Assembly: GCF_009932435.1 (NCBI RefSeq)
Contig: NZ_BJOU01000001.1
Location: forward strand, 1,054,001-1,118,000
From: Gordonia crocea
GTDB lineage: Bacteria; Actinomycetota; Actinomycetes; Mycobacteriales; Mycobacteriaceae
Direction: 5' to 3'
DNA length: 64,000 nucleotides
The first letter of the stretch is position 1; every line of letters starts with the position of its first letter. The translations under genes were made by a program, and so were the position numbers. Positions 34,203-41,840 of this stretch are shown one piece after another. The notes beneath the pieces are model-generated. The model did not search any database, was not told the DNA's origin, and worked only from the letters and a program-made list of their open reading frames with translations.

Positions 34203-35038
34203 ACCTCGTCGCGGTCGGGGGAGTCGGGCTTTTCGACGCGCGTCTTGCCCTTGGCCTTGGCCTCTACGGCGCTGCCGAGGTCGACCGGCGTGGGGGAACC
34301 CGCCGGCGAATGGTCGATGGAGTCGGGGTGGGCAACGATCCATGCGCGTCCGGCCTTCACCGCGCGACTCAGGGCAAGCCGTTCGCCGACGTAGTTGAAC
34401 GGAGCGCCGACGACCGGGATGTTGGACAGCCAGCGCAACGGCTTGGCAGGCTGGGGTCGCTTGCCCATCTCGGACAGTCCGCCTTGCAGTGTCCTGGCGA
34501 TGTCCCACGTGGCGCGGATCAGCGACTTGCGTTTGGCCTCTACGGGCTCGGCGTCGGGGATCGCGGTCAGCTTGGTGAGCGTCAGCTCCCGCGCGCCGAG
34601 CACGCTGGCGATCAACTCGATCTGGCGGGCCCGATCGGTGACCCGGTATTCACGCGCAATGGCGACGAGGACCATGGCCTGGTTGACGAAGCCGAGCACC
34701 GTCGTGATGGGCAGTCGGCGCGCCCAAATGCCGAAGATGTTGGGGAAGGCCACACCGATGGTGTTGAGGCTGCCGATGCGGTTGACCCACCATTGGGCGC
34801 GCTCGGCCATCGAGAGTTCGCTCCAACTCTTCGTGCCCGGCAAAGCGGTGAGGTCGACGGCCTTGGCGGCGAGGTGTTCCACCCGTCGGAAGATGCTGTC
34901 GTCGACCGGACCGGCCTGAAAGGACTTGGCACGCAGTCCGGTGACATCCGTTTGGGAGAGGACGTCGATGATGGGGTTGATCGCCGCGATCATGCCGTTC
35001 AGTGCGTCGATGATCTGGTCGTCGGTGAGTTCGGCCAC
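34199..35038 (-). CDS. uncharacterised conserved protein
   Basis: A 279-residue protein not assigned to a known family. It begins with LTDDQIIDALNGMIAAINPIID, has a helical core with WWVNRIGSLNTIGVAFPNIFG and ITTVLGFVNQAMVLVAIAREYRV, which is faintly like EcsC-type proteins, and ends in a basic Lys/Asp-rich tail (KAKGKTRVEKPDSPDRDEV). Two weakly hydrophobic stretches are not clear membrane helices. The GTG start is set by a TAGGCT box seven bases upstream. It is convergent with glpR, overlapping it by four bases at the stop codons. Confidence 0.65.
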   Translation of the reverse strand: MAELTDDQIIDALNGMIAAINPIIDVLSQTDVTGLRAKSFQAGPVDDSIFRRVEHLAAKAVDLTALPGTKSWSELSMAERAQWWVNRIGSLNTIGVAFPNIFGIWARRLPITTVLGFVNQAMVLVAIAREYRVTDRARQIELIASVLGARELTLTKLTAIPDAEPVEAKRKSLIRATWDIARTLQGGLSEMGKRPQPAKPLRWLSNIPVVGAPFNYVGERLALSRAVKAGRAWIVAHPDSIDHSPAGSPTPVDLGSAVEAKAKGKTRVEKPDSPDRDEV

Positions 35039-35045
35039 GCCCCAA

Positions 35046-35051
35046 AGCCTA
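35046..35051 (-). promoter_or_regulatory. -10 box of leaderless transcript
   Basis: Minus-strand TAGGCT, seven bases, then GTG of the uncharacterised gene. Confidence 0.55.
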
Positions 35052-35123
35052 GTGCTCGCCCGTTTCGCGGCGCATCCGGACGAAGTGATAAAGTTGCGGA
35101 CGGTCGACCGGCGACGGTCACCC

Positions 35124-35199
35124 GGGGCTATGGCGCAGTTGGTAGCGCGACTCGTTCGCATCGAGTAGGTCGGGAGTTCGATTCTCCCTAGCTCCACCA
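35124..35199 (+). tRNA. tRNA-Ala (CGC anticodon)
   Basis: 76 bases including an encoded CCA. The acceptor stem GGGGCTA/TAGCTCC contains the G3-U70 wobble that identifies alanine tRNAs. D-arm GCGC/GCGC, anticodon stem ACTCG/CGAGT around TTCGCAT with anticodon CGC (reads GCG), and T-arm GGGAG/CTCCC with TTCGATT. Followed directly by a terminator. Confidence 0.96.
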
Positions 35200-35203
35200 C
35201 CTT

Positions 35204-35235
35204 CAAAGAGCCCAGCCATTCGGCTGGGCTCTTTG
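35204..35235 (+). terminator. tRNA terminator
   Basis: Perfect 14-bp arms (CAAAGAGCCCAGCC) around ATTC; the tRNA transcript ends here. No extended T-run beyond the CTTTG within the stem. Confidence 0.85.
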
Positions 35236-35250
35236 GCGTATGGGGGAATG

Positions 35251-35351
35251 GAGGGCCCAGTCGACGAGATCGAGGGCCCAGTCGACGAGATCGAGGGCCC
35301 AGTCGGCGAAAAGGAGGGCCCAGTCGGCGGGATCGAGGGCCCAGTCGGCGG
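35251..35351 (-). repeat. 21-bp repeat array, locus B (5 copies)
   Basis: Five head-to-tail units of GAGGGCCCAGTCGRCG plus five variable bases, the complement of locus A, with a 21-bp period. On the minus strand it starts two bases after the SRPBCC stop (TAACCGCCGACTGGGCCC) and reads ADWALDP-ADWALLF-ADWALDL-VDWALDL-VDWALHS. It fills the gap to the tRNA terminator. Confidence 0.95.
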
Positions 35352-35789
35352 TTAGCCCGCGGCCTTGGCGCGAGCAGCCTTGTCGCAGGCGGTGATCAGC
35401 TGGTTCGTCAACGCCTTCAGGCCGGCCTTGAGGACACCGGCGGGAACGGGCACCTTCGGATCGGAATCCATCGTGTAGGTGACACGGGTGCCGCCGCCGG
35501 GGGCATCGGCGAACTCGACCGTCCCGACGTGGCTGCGAACCGGCACCCCACCGACGACGCGGTAGACGAGGCGCTCATCGGGGACCAGTTCGGTGATCTG
35601 CTCCTTGATGCCCGCCGGACCGAGTCCGAGGAAGTGCACCGCGCCGACGCCCTGGCGCGCGTCGGTCCCCGGGGTGACGAGCCGGGTGTTGATCGGCAGG
35701 TTGGCGCCGTAGCTCTCCCGGTCGGCGAAGACCCCGTAGACCACCGCGCGCGGTGCGTTGATCACTTTCTCGACGGTGACGGCAACCAT
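35352..35789 (-). CDS. SRPBCC-fold protein
   Basis: A 145-residue protein of the START/Bet v1-like SRPBCC superfamily: VAVTVEKVINAPRAVVYGVFADRESY at the N-terminus, a curved sheet ending GTVEFADAPGGGTRVTYTMD, and a long C-terminal helix (VLKAGLKALTNQLITACDKAA). Such proteins bind hydrophobic ligands. The ATG at 35789 has GGGGA upstream; ATG 35825 in the same frame would add 12 residues. No operon partner. A 21-bp repeat array begins right after its stop. Confidence 0.78.
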   Translation of the reverse strand: MVAVTVEKVINAPRAVVYGVFADRESYGANLPINTRLVTPGTDARQGVGAVHFLGLGPAGIKEQITELVPDERLVYRVVGGVPVRSHVGTVEFADAPGGGTRVTYTMDSDPKVPVPAGVLKAGLKALTNQLITACDKAARAKAAG

Positions 35790-35874
35790 GTCTTTCCCCT
35801 TGCTCGTGGTGTGGGTGGAACTCATCCCCACCAATCATGCCATTACCTGATGGCACAATCTGCCCGAGGTGCAT

Positions 35875-35880
35875 TAGGGT
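35875..35880 (+). promoter_or_regulatory. candidate -10 box for the thiolase gene
   Basis: TAGGGT eight bases before the ATG at 35889; near-leaderless geometry. Confidence 0.5.
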
Positions 35881-35888
35881 TGGCCGCC

Positions 35889-37178
35889 ATGGCAACTCGT
35901 GAGCTCGCGCCGGTCTACGTCCTCGGCGGCAATCGGATCCCCTTCGCCCGGTCGAACGGCGCATACCTGTCGGAGACCAACCAGTCGATGCTCACCGCGG
36001 CGCTCGACGGCCTCGTCGCCCGCTACGACCTGGCCGGTGCGCATCTGGGGGAGGTGGCCGGCGGCGCGGTGGTGAAACTGGCCCGCGACCACAGCCTCAC
36101 CCGCGAGGCGCTCCTGGACACCGCCCTGTCGCGGGCCACCCCGACCGTCGACGTCCAGCAACAGTGCGCGACCGGCGGACAGGCCGTCGTGCACATCGCC
36201 AACAAGATCGCCTGCGGCCAGATCGAGTCGGGGGTGGCCTGCGGTGCCGACACAACCTCGGACCCACCGATCGGATTCGGTCCGCGTCTGCGCGATCGCC
36301 TGGTGCGCATCAACGCCGCCCGGTCCACCGGCGACCGGCTCAAACTTGCCGTGCAGCTCCCGTTCTCCCTCGATTTCGACATCCCGAGCCCGCACGAGCG
36401 CCGCACCAAGCTCACGCCCGGGGCGGCCCAGGCCGTCACGGGCGAGAGGTGGGGGATCGGGCGTGCCGAGCAGGACGAGATCGCCCTCGCGTCGCACCGC
36501 AATCTTGCCGCCGCGTACGACCGCGGGTTCTTCGACGACCTGGTCACCCCGTTCTGCGGACTCGACCAGGATGACAACCTGCGCCGGGACATCGATGCGG
36601 AGCGGCTCGCCCGCCTCAAGCCCTGCTTCGGCGGGCCGGACGGCACGATGACGGCGGCGAATTCGACGACGCTCACCGACGGTGCCTCGTCGGTGCTGAT
36701 GGGCACGGCGGAATGGGCGTCGCAACGCGGCCTGACACCGTTGGCGCGCATCGTCGATGCCCAGAGCTGGGCGGTCGACTATGTCGACGGTGATCCCAAG
36801 ACCCAGGGCGTCCTGATGGCCCCGGCCTACGCGGTCAGCGCGCTGCTGCGTCGCAACGGGCTGGCGCTGCAGGACTTCGACTATTACGAGATCCACGAGG
36901 CCTTCGCCTCGCAGGTGCTGTCCACGTTGGCCGCCTGGGCGGACCCCGGTTTCTGCCGCGACGAATTGGGCCGCGACGAGCCGCTCGGGTCTATCGACCG
37001 CGAGCGCCTCAACGTCGCCGGCGGGTCGCTGGCCACCGGTCATCCGTTCGGCGCCACCGGCGGCCGCATCACGGCGACACTGGCAAAACTCCTGGCGCGC
37101 AACGGGGCCGGCCGCGGATTGATCTCGATCTGTGCGGGGAGCGGAATGTCGGTCACGATGATCCTGGAAGCGGCGTAA
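35889..37178 (+). CDS. acetyl-CoA C-acetyltransferase (FadI/FadA2-like thiolase)
   Basis: A 429-residue thiolase. The nucleophilic Cys is in VQQQCATGGQA, with the His in YYEIHEAFASQV and the second Cys in SICAGSGMS; GHPFGATGGR is also typical. It resembles the FadI/trifunctional-beta subunit branch (Rv0243 FadA2 in M. tuberculosis), which cleaves 3-ketoacyl-CoA in beta-oxidation. No partner hydratase/dehydrogenase gene adjoins it in this window, so it appears to be a stand-alone unit with its own near-leaderless promoter. Confidence 0.9.
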   Translation: MATRELAPVYVLGGNRIPFARSNGAYLSETNQSMLTAALDGLVARYDLAGAHLGEVAGGAVVKLARDHSLTREALLDTALSRATPTVDVQQQCATGGQAVVHIANKIACGQIESGVACGADTTSDPPIGFGPRLRDRLVRINAARSTGDRLKLAVQLPFSLDFDIPSPHERRTKLTPGAAQAVTGERWGIGRAEQDEIALASHRNLAAAYDRGFFDDLVTPFCGLDQDDNLRRDIDAERLARLKPCFGGPDGTMTAANSTTLTDGASSVLMGTAEWASQRGLTPLARIVDAQSWAVDYVDGDPKTQGVLMAPAYAVSALLRRNGLALQDFDYYEIHEAFASQVLSTLAAWADPGFCRDELGRDEPLGSIDRERLNVAGGSLATGHPFGATGGRITATLAKLLARNGAGRGLISICAGSGMSVTMILEAA

Positions 37179-37277
37179 CCGGGAAAACCGGCCGTCGCGC
37201 CGGGATCTGGTCGTAGCGTCAGTGCAATCGGGCCGGATGGCGACCCGAATGGTGTCCGACGCAATGGGAGGCCGCTC

Positions 37278-37364
37278 ATGTTCCGTCCCCGCCCACCCAA
37301 CGACGGCGGGTACATCCCGTACTACGCGCGCCCGTGGTACGCCCGGCCCTGGTGGACGTCGTAA
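37278..37364 (+). CDS. tiny Pro/Arg/aromatic-rich protein (28 residues)
   Basis: ATG preceded by GGGAGG at six bases. It encodes 28 residues: an Arg/Pro start (MFRPRPP), NDGG, then an aromatic-arginine segment YYARPWYARPWWTS. No acidic residue except one Asp. No signal peptide or membrane helix. Composition and the Trp-rich ending put it with the other tiny basic proteins at 23.2, 39.2 and 39.5 kb. No family is recognised, and a 28-codon frame can arise by chance in GC-rich DNA; the ribosome binding site and composition are the main support. Confidence 0.5.
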   Translation: MFRPRPPNDGGYIPYYARPWYARPWWTS

Positions 37365-37678
37365 CGCCCGACGTCGTCACCCCCGTCCCGAGGCCCGTGG
37401 CGGGTGCTGTGACCAAGGTCGCTGCCCGACGGCGCCGGTAATCTGGTCGGCGTCGGGTAGCCTGGAGTCAACTGACGGGCGTTCTCCGCTCTGTCATGCG
37501 TCGTTAGAACGCTTCTTCTCCGCCGGATTCCCGGCCAGTTGGCTTCACAACGGCGAACGAATGCGCCCGACCGGGCGTCTTCGCCATCTGCGATCCGCCC
37601 TTTGATCGGGTTCTGCCGTGGCCGTTGCCGGGTAGTCGAGATCCCCGGGCGGATTGACATTGCCGGAAAGGCATCCGC
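37365..37678 (+). other. long leader region upstream of rhlE
   Basis: 314 bp without a gene of normal size. A TAGCCT box near 37459 could start a leader of about 210 bases. It includes two very short upstream frames (ATG-CGT-CGT-TAG, and a 14-codon frame from 37560 ending TGA at 37604). Long regulated leaders are common on DEAD-box helicase mRNAs; no known riboswitch was recognised. Confidence 0.4.
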
Positions 37679-39067
37679 ATGACCACCACATTCGCTTCCC
37701 TCGGCGTGCCCGAAGAACTCGTCAAGGTTCTGTCCGCACAGGGCAAGACCGAACCGTTCCCGATCCAGGCGGCGACCCTGGGCAACACGCTGGAGGGCGA
37801 CGACGTCCTCGGCCGCGGCAAGACCGGCTCGGGGAAGACCCTCGCCTTCGCCATCCCGCTGGTCGCCGGCCTGCGCGAGATCGGCGTGACCACCCGGCCC
37901 GGTCGCCCGACCGGGTTGGTGCTCGCACCGACTCGCGAACTGGCCACCCAGATCGCCGACACCATCACCCCGCTGGCCCAGGCCATGCGTCTGTCGGTCA
38001 CCACCGTCTTCGGCGGTGTGAAGCAGGGCCGTCAGGAGCAGGCGTTCCGCCGCGGCGTCGACATCGTCGTCGCCTGCCCGGGGCGCCTCGACGACCTGAT
38101 GAAGCAGGGGATCGTCAAGCTCGACGACATCGAGATCACCGTGCTCGACGAGGCCGACCACATGGCCGACCTGGGCTTCCTGCCGGTCGTGACCCGGATC
38201 CTCTCCGCCACCCCCGACGACGGGCAGCGCATGCTGTTCTCCGCGACGCTGGACAACGGTGTCGACAAGCTGGTGCGCAAGTTCTTGCACGAGCCGGTCA
38301 CCCACTCGGTCGACGAGGCCAACTCGCCGGTCGCCAAGATGACCCACCACGTCTTCGAGGCGCCGACGGCGACCGAGAAGCACGCCCTCGTCCGCGAACT
38401 GGCGTCCGGCACCGGTCGACGCATCCTGTTCACCCGGACCAAGCACCAGGCCAAGAAGCTGGCGCGCAAGCTCACCGCCGAGGGGATCCCCGCGGTCGAC
38501 CTCCACGGCAACCTCAGCCAGAACCAGCGCGACCGGAATCTGGCGGCCTTCGGCGAGGGGGGCGTGCGGGTCCTCGTCGCCACCGATGTGGCGGCCCGCG
38601 GGGTCCACGTCGACGGTGTCGAACTGGTCGTCCACGTTGATCCGCCGGCCGAACACAAGGCTTACCTGCACCGTTCGGGACGCACGGCGCGCGCCGGGGA
38701 GGCCGGCGACGTGGTCACCGTGTGCATGCCCGAACAGCGCGGTGACCTGCGCAAGCTGTTGCGCAGCGCCAAAATCGACGTCAAGCCGCAAGCCGTGACC
38801 GCGTCGTCGGAGGTGGTGGACCGCCTCGTCGGCCCGCGCGCCGACCACGTCGAGCCGGCCCCGGCCCCGGCGGCCGACGCCAATGGCGGCCGAGGCGGTG
38901 GCCAGCGACGCACCGGCGGCGGTCGGAAGTCCGGTGGGCGCGGCTCGTCGGCGGGACGTGGCGGCCAACCGCGCGGCCAGGGTGGTCGACCGGCGGGCGG
39001 CCAGTCGCGCAGCAGCCGATCCGGCGGTTCGCGCCGCGGCGGTGGCCGTCCCCGGGCCGCGGTCTAA
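37679..39067 (+). CDS. rhlE: DEAD-box RNA helicase (RhlE-like)
   Basis: A 462-residue ATP-dependent RNA helicase. Q-motif region FPIQAATL, motif I GKTGSGKT, Ia APTRELA, Ib-GG FGGV, II DEAD, III SAT, IV ILFTRTKHQ, V ATDVAARGVHVDGV and VI HRSGRTARAG. The last 70 residues form an RGG-type disordered tail (GGRGGGQRRTGGGRKSGGRG), as in RNA-binding helicases of the RNA degradosome or cold response. GGAAAGG precedes the ATG. Its long leader suggests post-transcriptional control. Rv3211 is the M. tuberculosis relative. Confidence 0.93.
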   Translation: MTTTFASLGVPEELVKVLSAQGKTEPFPIQAATLGNTLEGDDVLGRGKTGSGKTLAFAIPLVAGLREIGVTTRPGRPTGLVLAPTRELATQIADTITPLAQAMRLSVTTVFGGVKQGRQEQAFRRGVDIVVACPGRLDDLMKQGIVKLDDIEITVLDEADHMADLGFLPVVTRILSATPDDGQRMLFSATLDNGVDKLVRKFLHEPVTHSVDEANSPVAKMTHHVFEAPTATEKHALVRELASGTGRRILFTRTKHQAKKLARKLTAEGIPAVDLHGNLSQNQRDRNLAAFGEGGVRVLVATDVAARGVHVDGVELVVHVDPPAEHKAYLHRSGRTARAGEAGDVVTVCMPEQRGDLRKLLRSAKIDVKPQAVTASSEVVDRLVGPRADHVEPAPAPAADANGGRGGGQRRTGGGRKSGGRGSSAGRGGQPRGQGGRPAGGQSRSSRSGGSRRGGGRPRAAV

Positions 39068-39174
39068 CCGCCGCGCGCGGCGCAACGCCCTTGGGCGGTA
39101 CCGGTTTTGACGCTTAGGAAACACATAGCTGGGACCGGTCGAGCGCATAGCGGGGCTTCATAGATTGGAGTCAT

Positions 39175-39190
39175 CGGATCAACCGATCCG
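39175..39190. promoter_or_regulatory. inverted repeat upstream of the 39.2-kb tiny gene
   Basis: CGGATC-AACC-GATCCG, 6-bp arms, in the leader about 15 bp before the ribosome binding site; TAGATT at 39161 could be the -10 box. May be an mRNA hairpin or operator. Confidence 0.35.
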
Positions 39191-39217
39191 GTCACACGAA
39201 TCAAGAAGGAGCACGAT

Positions 39218-39322
39218 ATGCCTCGCCACCCCCACCCGCAGCCCCGCCGCCGTCTCCCGCAGCCGCAGCCGCGCCGCCGTCGTCCGGCTCCGCGCCCGCA
39301 GCCCCGCCACGGCCGGCGCTGA
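39218..39322 (+). CDS. tiny Pro/Arg/Gln/His-rich protein (34 residues)
   Basis: ATG preceded by AAGAAGGAG at good spacing. It encodes 34 residues from MPRHPHPQPRRRLPQPQPRR to PRHGRR, composed almost only of Pro, Arg, Gln and His, with no acidic residue. A strong intrinsic terminator with T-run follows 15 bp after the stop, so it is a separate transcription unit. No family is recognised. It neighbours another tiny basic gene, with similar upstream architecture. Confidence 0.65.
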   Translation: MPRHPHPQPRRRLPQPQPRRRRPAPRPQPRHGRR

Positions 39323-39337
39323 ATCGCCGACCGCGCC

Positions 39338-39368
39338 ACACCCCCGACCTTGAGGTCGGGGGTGTTTT
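39338..39368 (+). terminator. intrinsic terminator with T-run
   Basis: Perfect 12-bp stem (arm ACACCCCCGACC), loop TTGA, then TTTTG. Confidence 0.93.
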
Positions 39369-39482
39369 GTCGTGTCCGGCGGTTTTCGCCCTCCGGGTTT
39401 TGAACCTCTGAACTGCCATTCTTAACTGGCGCATAGCTTGCAGATGGGTGGCACACATCGAGCGTTCCTAGCCTCGGATCAG

Positions 39483-39501
39483 TCGGACCGAGTCGGTCCG
39501 A
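39483..39501. promoter_or_regulatory. perfect palindrome upstream of the 39.5-kb tiny gene
   Basis: TCGGACCGA-G-TCGGTCCGA, 9-bp perfect arms about 14 bp before AAGGAGG. A hairpin in the leader or a dimer-binding operator; TAGCCT at 39469 may be the -10 box. Confidence 0.5.
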
Positions 39502-39525
39502 TCTCGCCAACACAAGGAGGCAACG

Positions 39526-39726
39526 ATGCCACGTCCTGGTCCTCGTCCCGGCCCCGGTGGCCCTCGCGGTCCGCACGGCCCCGGTCCCGGTGGCCCTCGC
39601 GGTCCGCACGGCCCCGGTCCCGGTGGTCCCGGCGGTCCTCGGGGTCCGCACGGCCCCGGTCCCGGTGGTCCTCGCGGTCCGCACGGCCCGCGTCGCCGCC
39701 CGCCGTTCTGGGGTTCGCTCTGGTAG
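39526..39726 (+). CDS. tiny collagen-like Gly/Pro/Arg/His protein (66 residues)
   Basis: AAGGAGG lies six to seven bases before the ATG. The protein starts [12 protein letters not shown] and contains about four [15 protein letters not shown] units in a mostly Gly-Pro-x pattern, then [13 protein letters not shown] at the end. No acidic residue. A strong terminator follows. The C-terminus resembles that of the tiny protein at 23.2 kb (GPRRPYGFWGS) although the two loci are 16 kb apart. No family is recognised. Repeats are regular at both DNA and protein level, which suggests recent expansion. Confidence 0.7.
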   Translation: MPRPGPRPGPGGPRGPHGPGPGGPRGPHGPGPGGPGGPRGPHGPGPGGPRGPHGPRRRPPFWGSLW

Positions 39727-39738
39727 GACGCAGTAAAG

Positions 39739-39775
39739 AAAACGCTCGGCTGGGAGTTCCCAGCCGAGCGTTTTT
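39739..39775 (+). terminator. strong intrinsic terminator
   Basis: 16-bp perfect stem (arm AAAACGCTCGGCTGGG), loop AGTT, then TTTTT. Its A-run also allows function for the leftward GT39 gene that ends 32 bp further. Confidence 0.95.
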
Positions 39776-39806
39776 CTCTGTGGAGGACAGGACAGGTGCC
39801 TCCGGG

Positions 39807-41840
39807 TCAGTGTCGCAGGTCGTAGACGGTCGTGCCGTCGATGTTCTGCGCCGTGAAGTTGGCTTTCACCCATTCGGTGATTTCCGTTGCGGTGCCCGAC
39901 CGACCGCCCGGGCCACCGGGACCGCCCCGCCCGTCTTGCCGGGCGCCGGGACCCGATCCGGGCCCACCCCGTCCACCCGGGCCGCGGTCGTCGACGATGA
40001 AGTAGGCGATCTGGCCGTCGCGGACATAGCGCTGGAACTGCTCGAGGGTCGGGGCGGCGTCGCCCCCGTTGAACCCGCCGATCGCCATGATCGGACGCCG
40101 GCTGCTCAGCTGCAGCGATCCCGACGAGTGTGAGCCGATAGTTGCTGCAGCCCAACGGCTTTCGGTGGACGACAACATGTCGCGCAGTTGCTCGGACACC
40201 TCGGTGGTCCGGCCGGGACCGCGACCGTCACGCCGACCCCCGGGCCCCTGGTTGCCGGGACCCCGGTGGTCGCCGGCCTGCGCCGGGCCGGAGGACAGCA
40301 TCGGTCCGCCGTGCTGCTGATGGGCGACGGTCTCCAGCATGTAGGCGCCGGTGCCGCCGAGGCCGACGACGAGGGCGAAGGCCGCCACCGCGGCCGCCCA
40401 GCGCTCCCGCCGGGCCCCGACGATCAGGGCGACGGCCGCGAGGCCGGCACCCGCCAACAGGACCCAGCGCAGCCACGGCAGCCACTCCGGCGTGCGGTCC
40501 AGCAGTACGAAGTTCCACACCCCGGTGACGGCGACCATCACGGCCAGGGCGATACGCGCCCCCGCGCGATCCCGTCGATCCCACAGCAGGGCTGCGCCGA
40601 TGCCGACGAGCGCGGCGATCTCCGGGGCCAGCGCCACCGTGTAATAGGGGTGCATGATGCCCTTCATCGTGCTGAACACGGCCGCCGTCACCAGCAGCCA
40701 GCCGCCCCACAGCAGGAGCGCCGCGCGCATGAGATCGGTGCGGACGGCCTTGCGCGTCAACCAGAGTCCGACGACGAGTGCGATGAGCGCCGCCGGCAGC
40801 AGCCACGAGATCTCGGTACCCATGGAGTCGCCGAACATCCGGGTCCACCCCGGGGCGCCGCCGAACCCGTGGCGGAACCCGCCGCCACCGCCGGGGCCCG
40901 GCATACCACCAGGACCACCCGGCCCACCCGGACCGCCGGCTCCGGCCGTCGGGTTGCCGTCGCCGCCGAACACGCGTCCCAGGCCGTTGTACCCCAGGGT
41001 CAGTTCCAGCAGGCTGTTGGTGGTCGACCCGCCGATGTAGGGGCGCGAGCCGGCCGGCCACAGGCTGACCAGGGCCACGAACCAGCCGCCGGATACGACC
41101 ATTGCGGCGAGACCGACCAATCCCACGCGCAGCCGGTGCCAGAACGAACCGGGCAACGCGACGAGCAGGACGAGTCCGATCGCCGGTACCACCAGGAGCG
41201 CCTGCATGAGCTTGGTGAGGAAGGCGAAGCCGACCGCCGTCCCCGCCAGCGCGGTCCAGCGCAGGGGATGGTCCGCCAGGGCCCGCACGATGCAGTAGGC
41301 GGCGGCGACCAGCAGCAGGACCAGCATGGCGTCGGGGTTGTTGTAGCGGAACATCAGCGCCGCGACCGGGGTCAGGGCGAGCGCAGCGGCGGCGATCAAC
41401 CCGGCGCCGACCCCGCTCGTGCGGCGCACGGTCGCATAGAGCAGGGCGATGGTGGCGACGCCCATCAGGGCCTGGGGCGCCAACATGCTCCAGGAGTTGA
41501 AGCCGAGGATCCGGCCCGACAGGCTCATCGCCCACAGGGAGACCGGCGGTTTGTCGACGGTGATCGCGTTGCCGGCGTCGAGAGAGCCGAACAACAGGGC
41601 CTTCCAGCTCTGCGTCCCGGCCTGGACGGCGGCGGCGTAGTAGTCGTTGGCCCAGCCGAGCGAATCGAGTGCCCACAGGTAGCACACCGCGGCGAACGCG
41701 AGGATGCCCGCGAGGATGGGGCGCTCCCACCGGCTGTGACCACCGGTGAGCCAGGCCGACACCGTGCGGCGCTTGGGGGACGACGCGGCGGCCCCGCTGG
41801 TCGAGGGGCCTGCGGTGGGCCGATCGGTCACGACGGTCAT
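39807..41840 (-). CDS. GT39-type membrane glycosyltransferase with Gly/Pro/Arg-rich loops
   Basis: A 677-residue GT-C enzyme related to PMT/ArnT/YkcB. An aspartate-bearing first loop (NDYYAAAVQAGTQSWKALLFGSLDAGNAITVDKPP, split here) carries the catalytic region, and about eleven transmembrane helices follow. Two outside segments are low-complexity: PGGPGGPGGMPGPGGGGGF in the middle and RGPGGRGGPGSGPGARQDG near the end, around a soluble domain (GTAT.ITEWVKANFTAQ). It would transfer a sugar from a polyprenyl-phosphate donor. The GT2 enzyme directly upstream overlaps by four bases and could make that donor, as in ykcB-ykcC of Bacillus. Acceptor unknown. Confidence 0.82.
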   Translation of the reverse strand: MTVVTDRPTAGPSTSGAAASSPKRRTVSAWLTGGHSRWERPILAGILAFAAVCYLWALDSLGWANDYYAAAVQAGTQSWKALLFGSLDAGNAITVDKPPVSLWAMSLSGRILGFNSWSMLAPQALMGVATIALLYATVRRTSGVGAGLIAAAALALTPVAALMFRYNNPDAMLVLLLVAAAYCIVRALADHPLRWTALAGTAVGFAFLTKLMQALLVVPAIGLVLLVALPGSFWHRLRVGLVGLAAMVVSGGWFVALVSLWPAGSRPYIGGSTTNSLLELTLGYNGLGRVFGGDGNPTAGAGGPGGPGGPGGMPGPGGGGGFRHGFGGAPGWTRMFGDSMGTEISWLLPAALIALVVGLWLTRKAVRTDLMRAALLLWGGWLLVTAAVFSTMKGIMHPYYTVALAPEIAALVGIGAALLWDRRDRAGARIALAVMVAVTGVWNFVLLDRTPEWLPWLRWVLLAGAGLAAVALIVGARRERWAAAVAAFALVVGLGGTGAYMLETVAHQQHGGPMLSSGPAQAGDHRGPGNQGPGGRRDGRGPGRTTEVSEQLRDMLSSTESRWAAATIGSHSSGSLQLSSRRPIMAIGGFNGGDAAPTLEQFQRYVRDGQIAYFIVDDRGPGGRGGPGSGPGARQDGRGGPGGPGGRSGTATEITEWVKANFTAQNIDGTTVYDLRH

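Noticed and set aside
34199..35206. Longer form of the uncharacterised protein running across the tRNA gene
   Set aside because: The extra N-terminal codons are antisense to tRNA-Ala; the leaderless GTG at 35038 is a better start.
38881..39067. RGG tail of the helicase as a separate tiny basic gene
   Set aside because: It is in frame with the helicase, has no ribosome binding site, and such tails are common in RhlE-type proteins.
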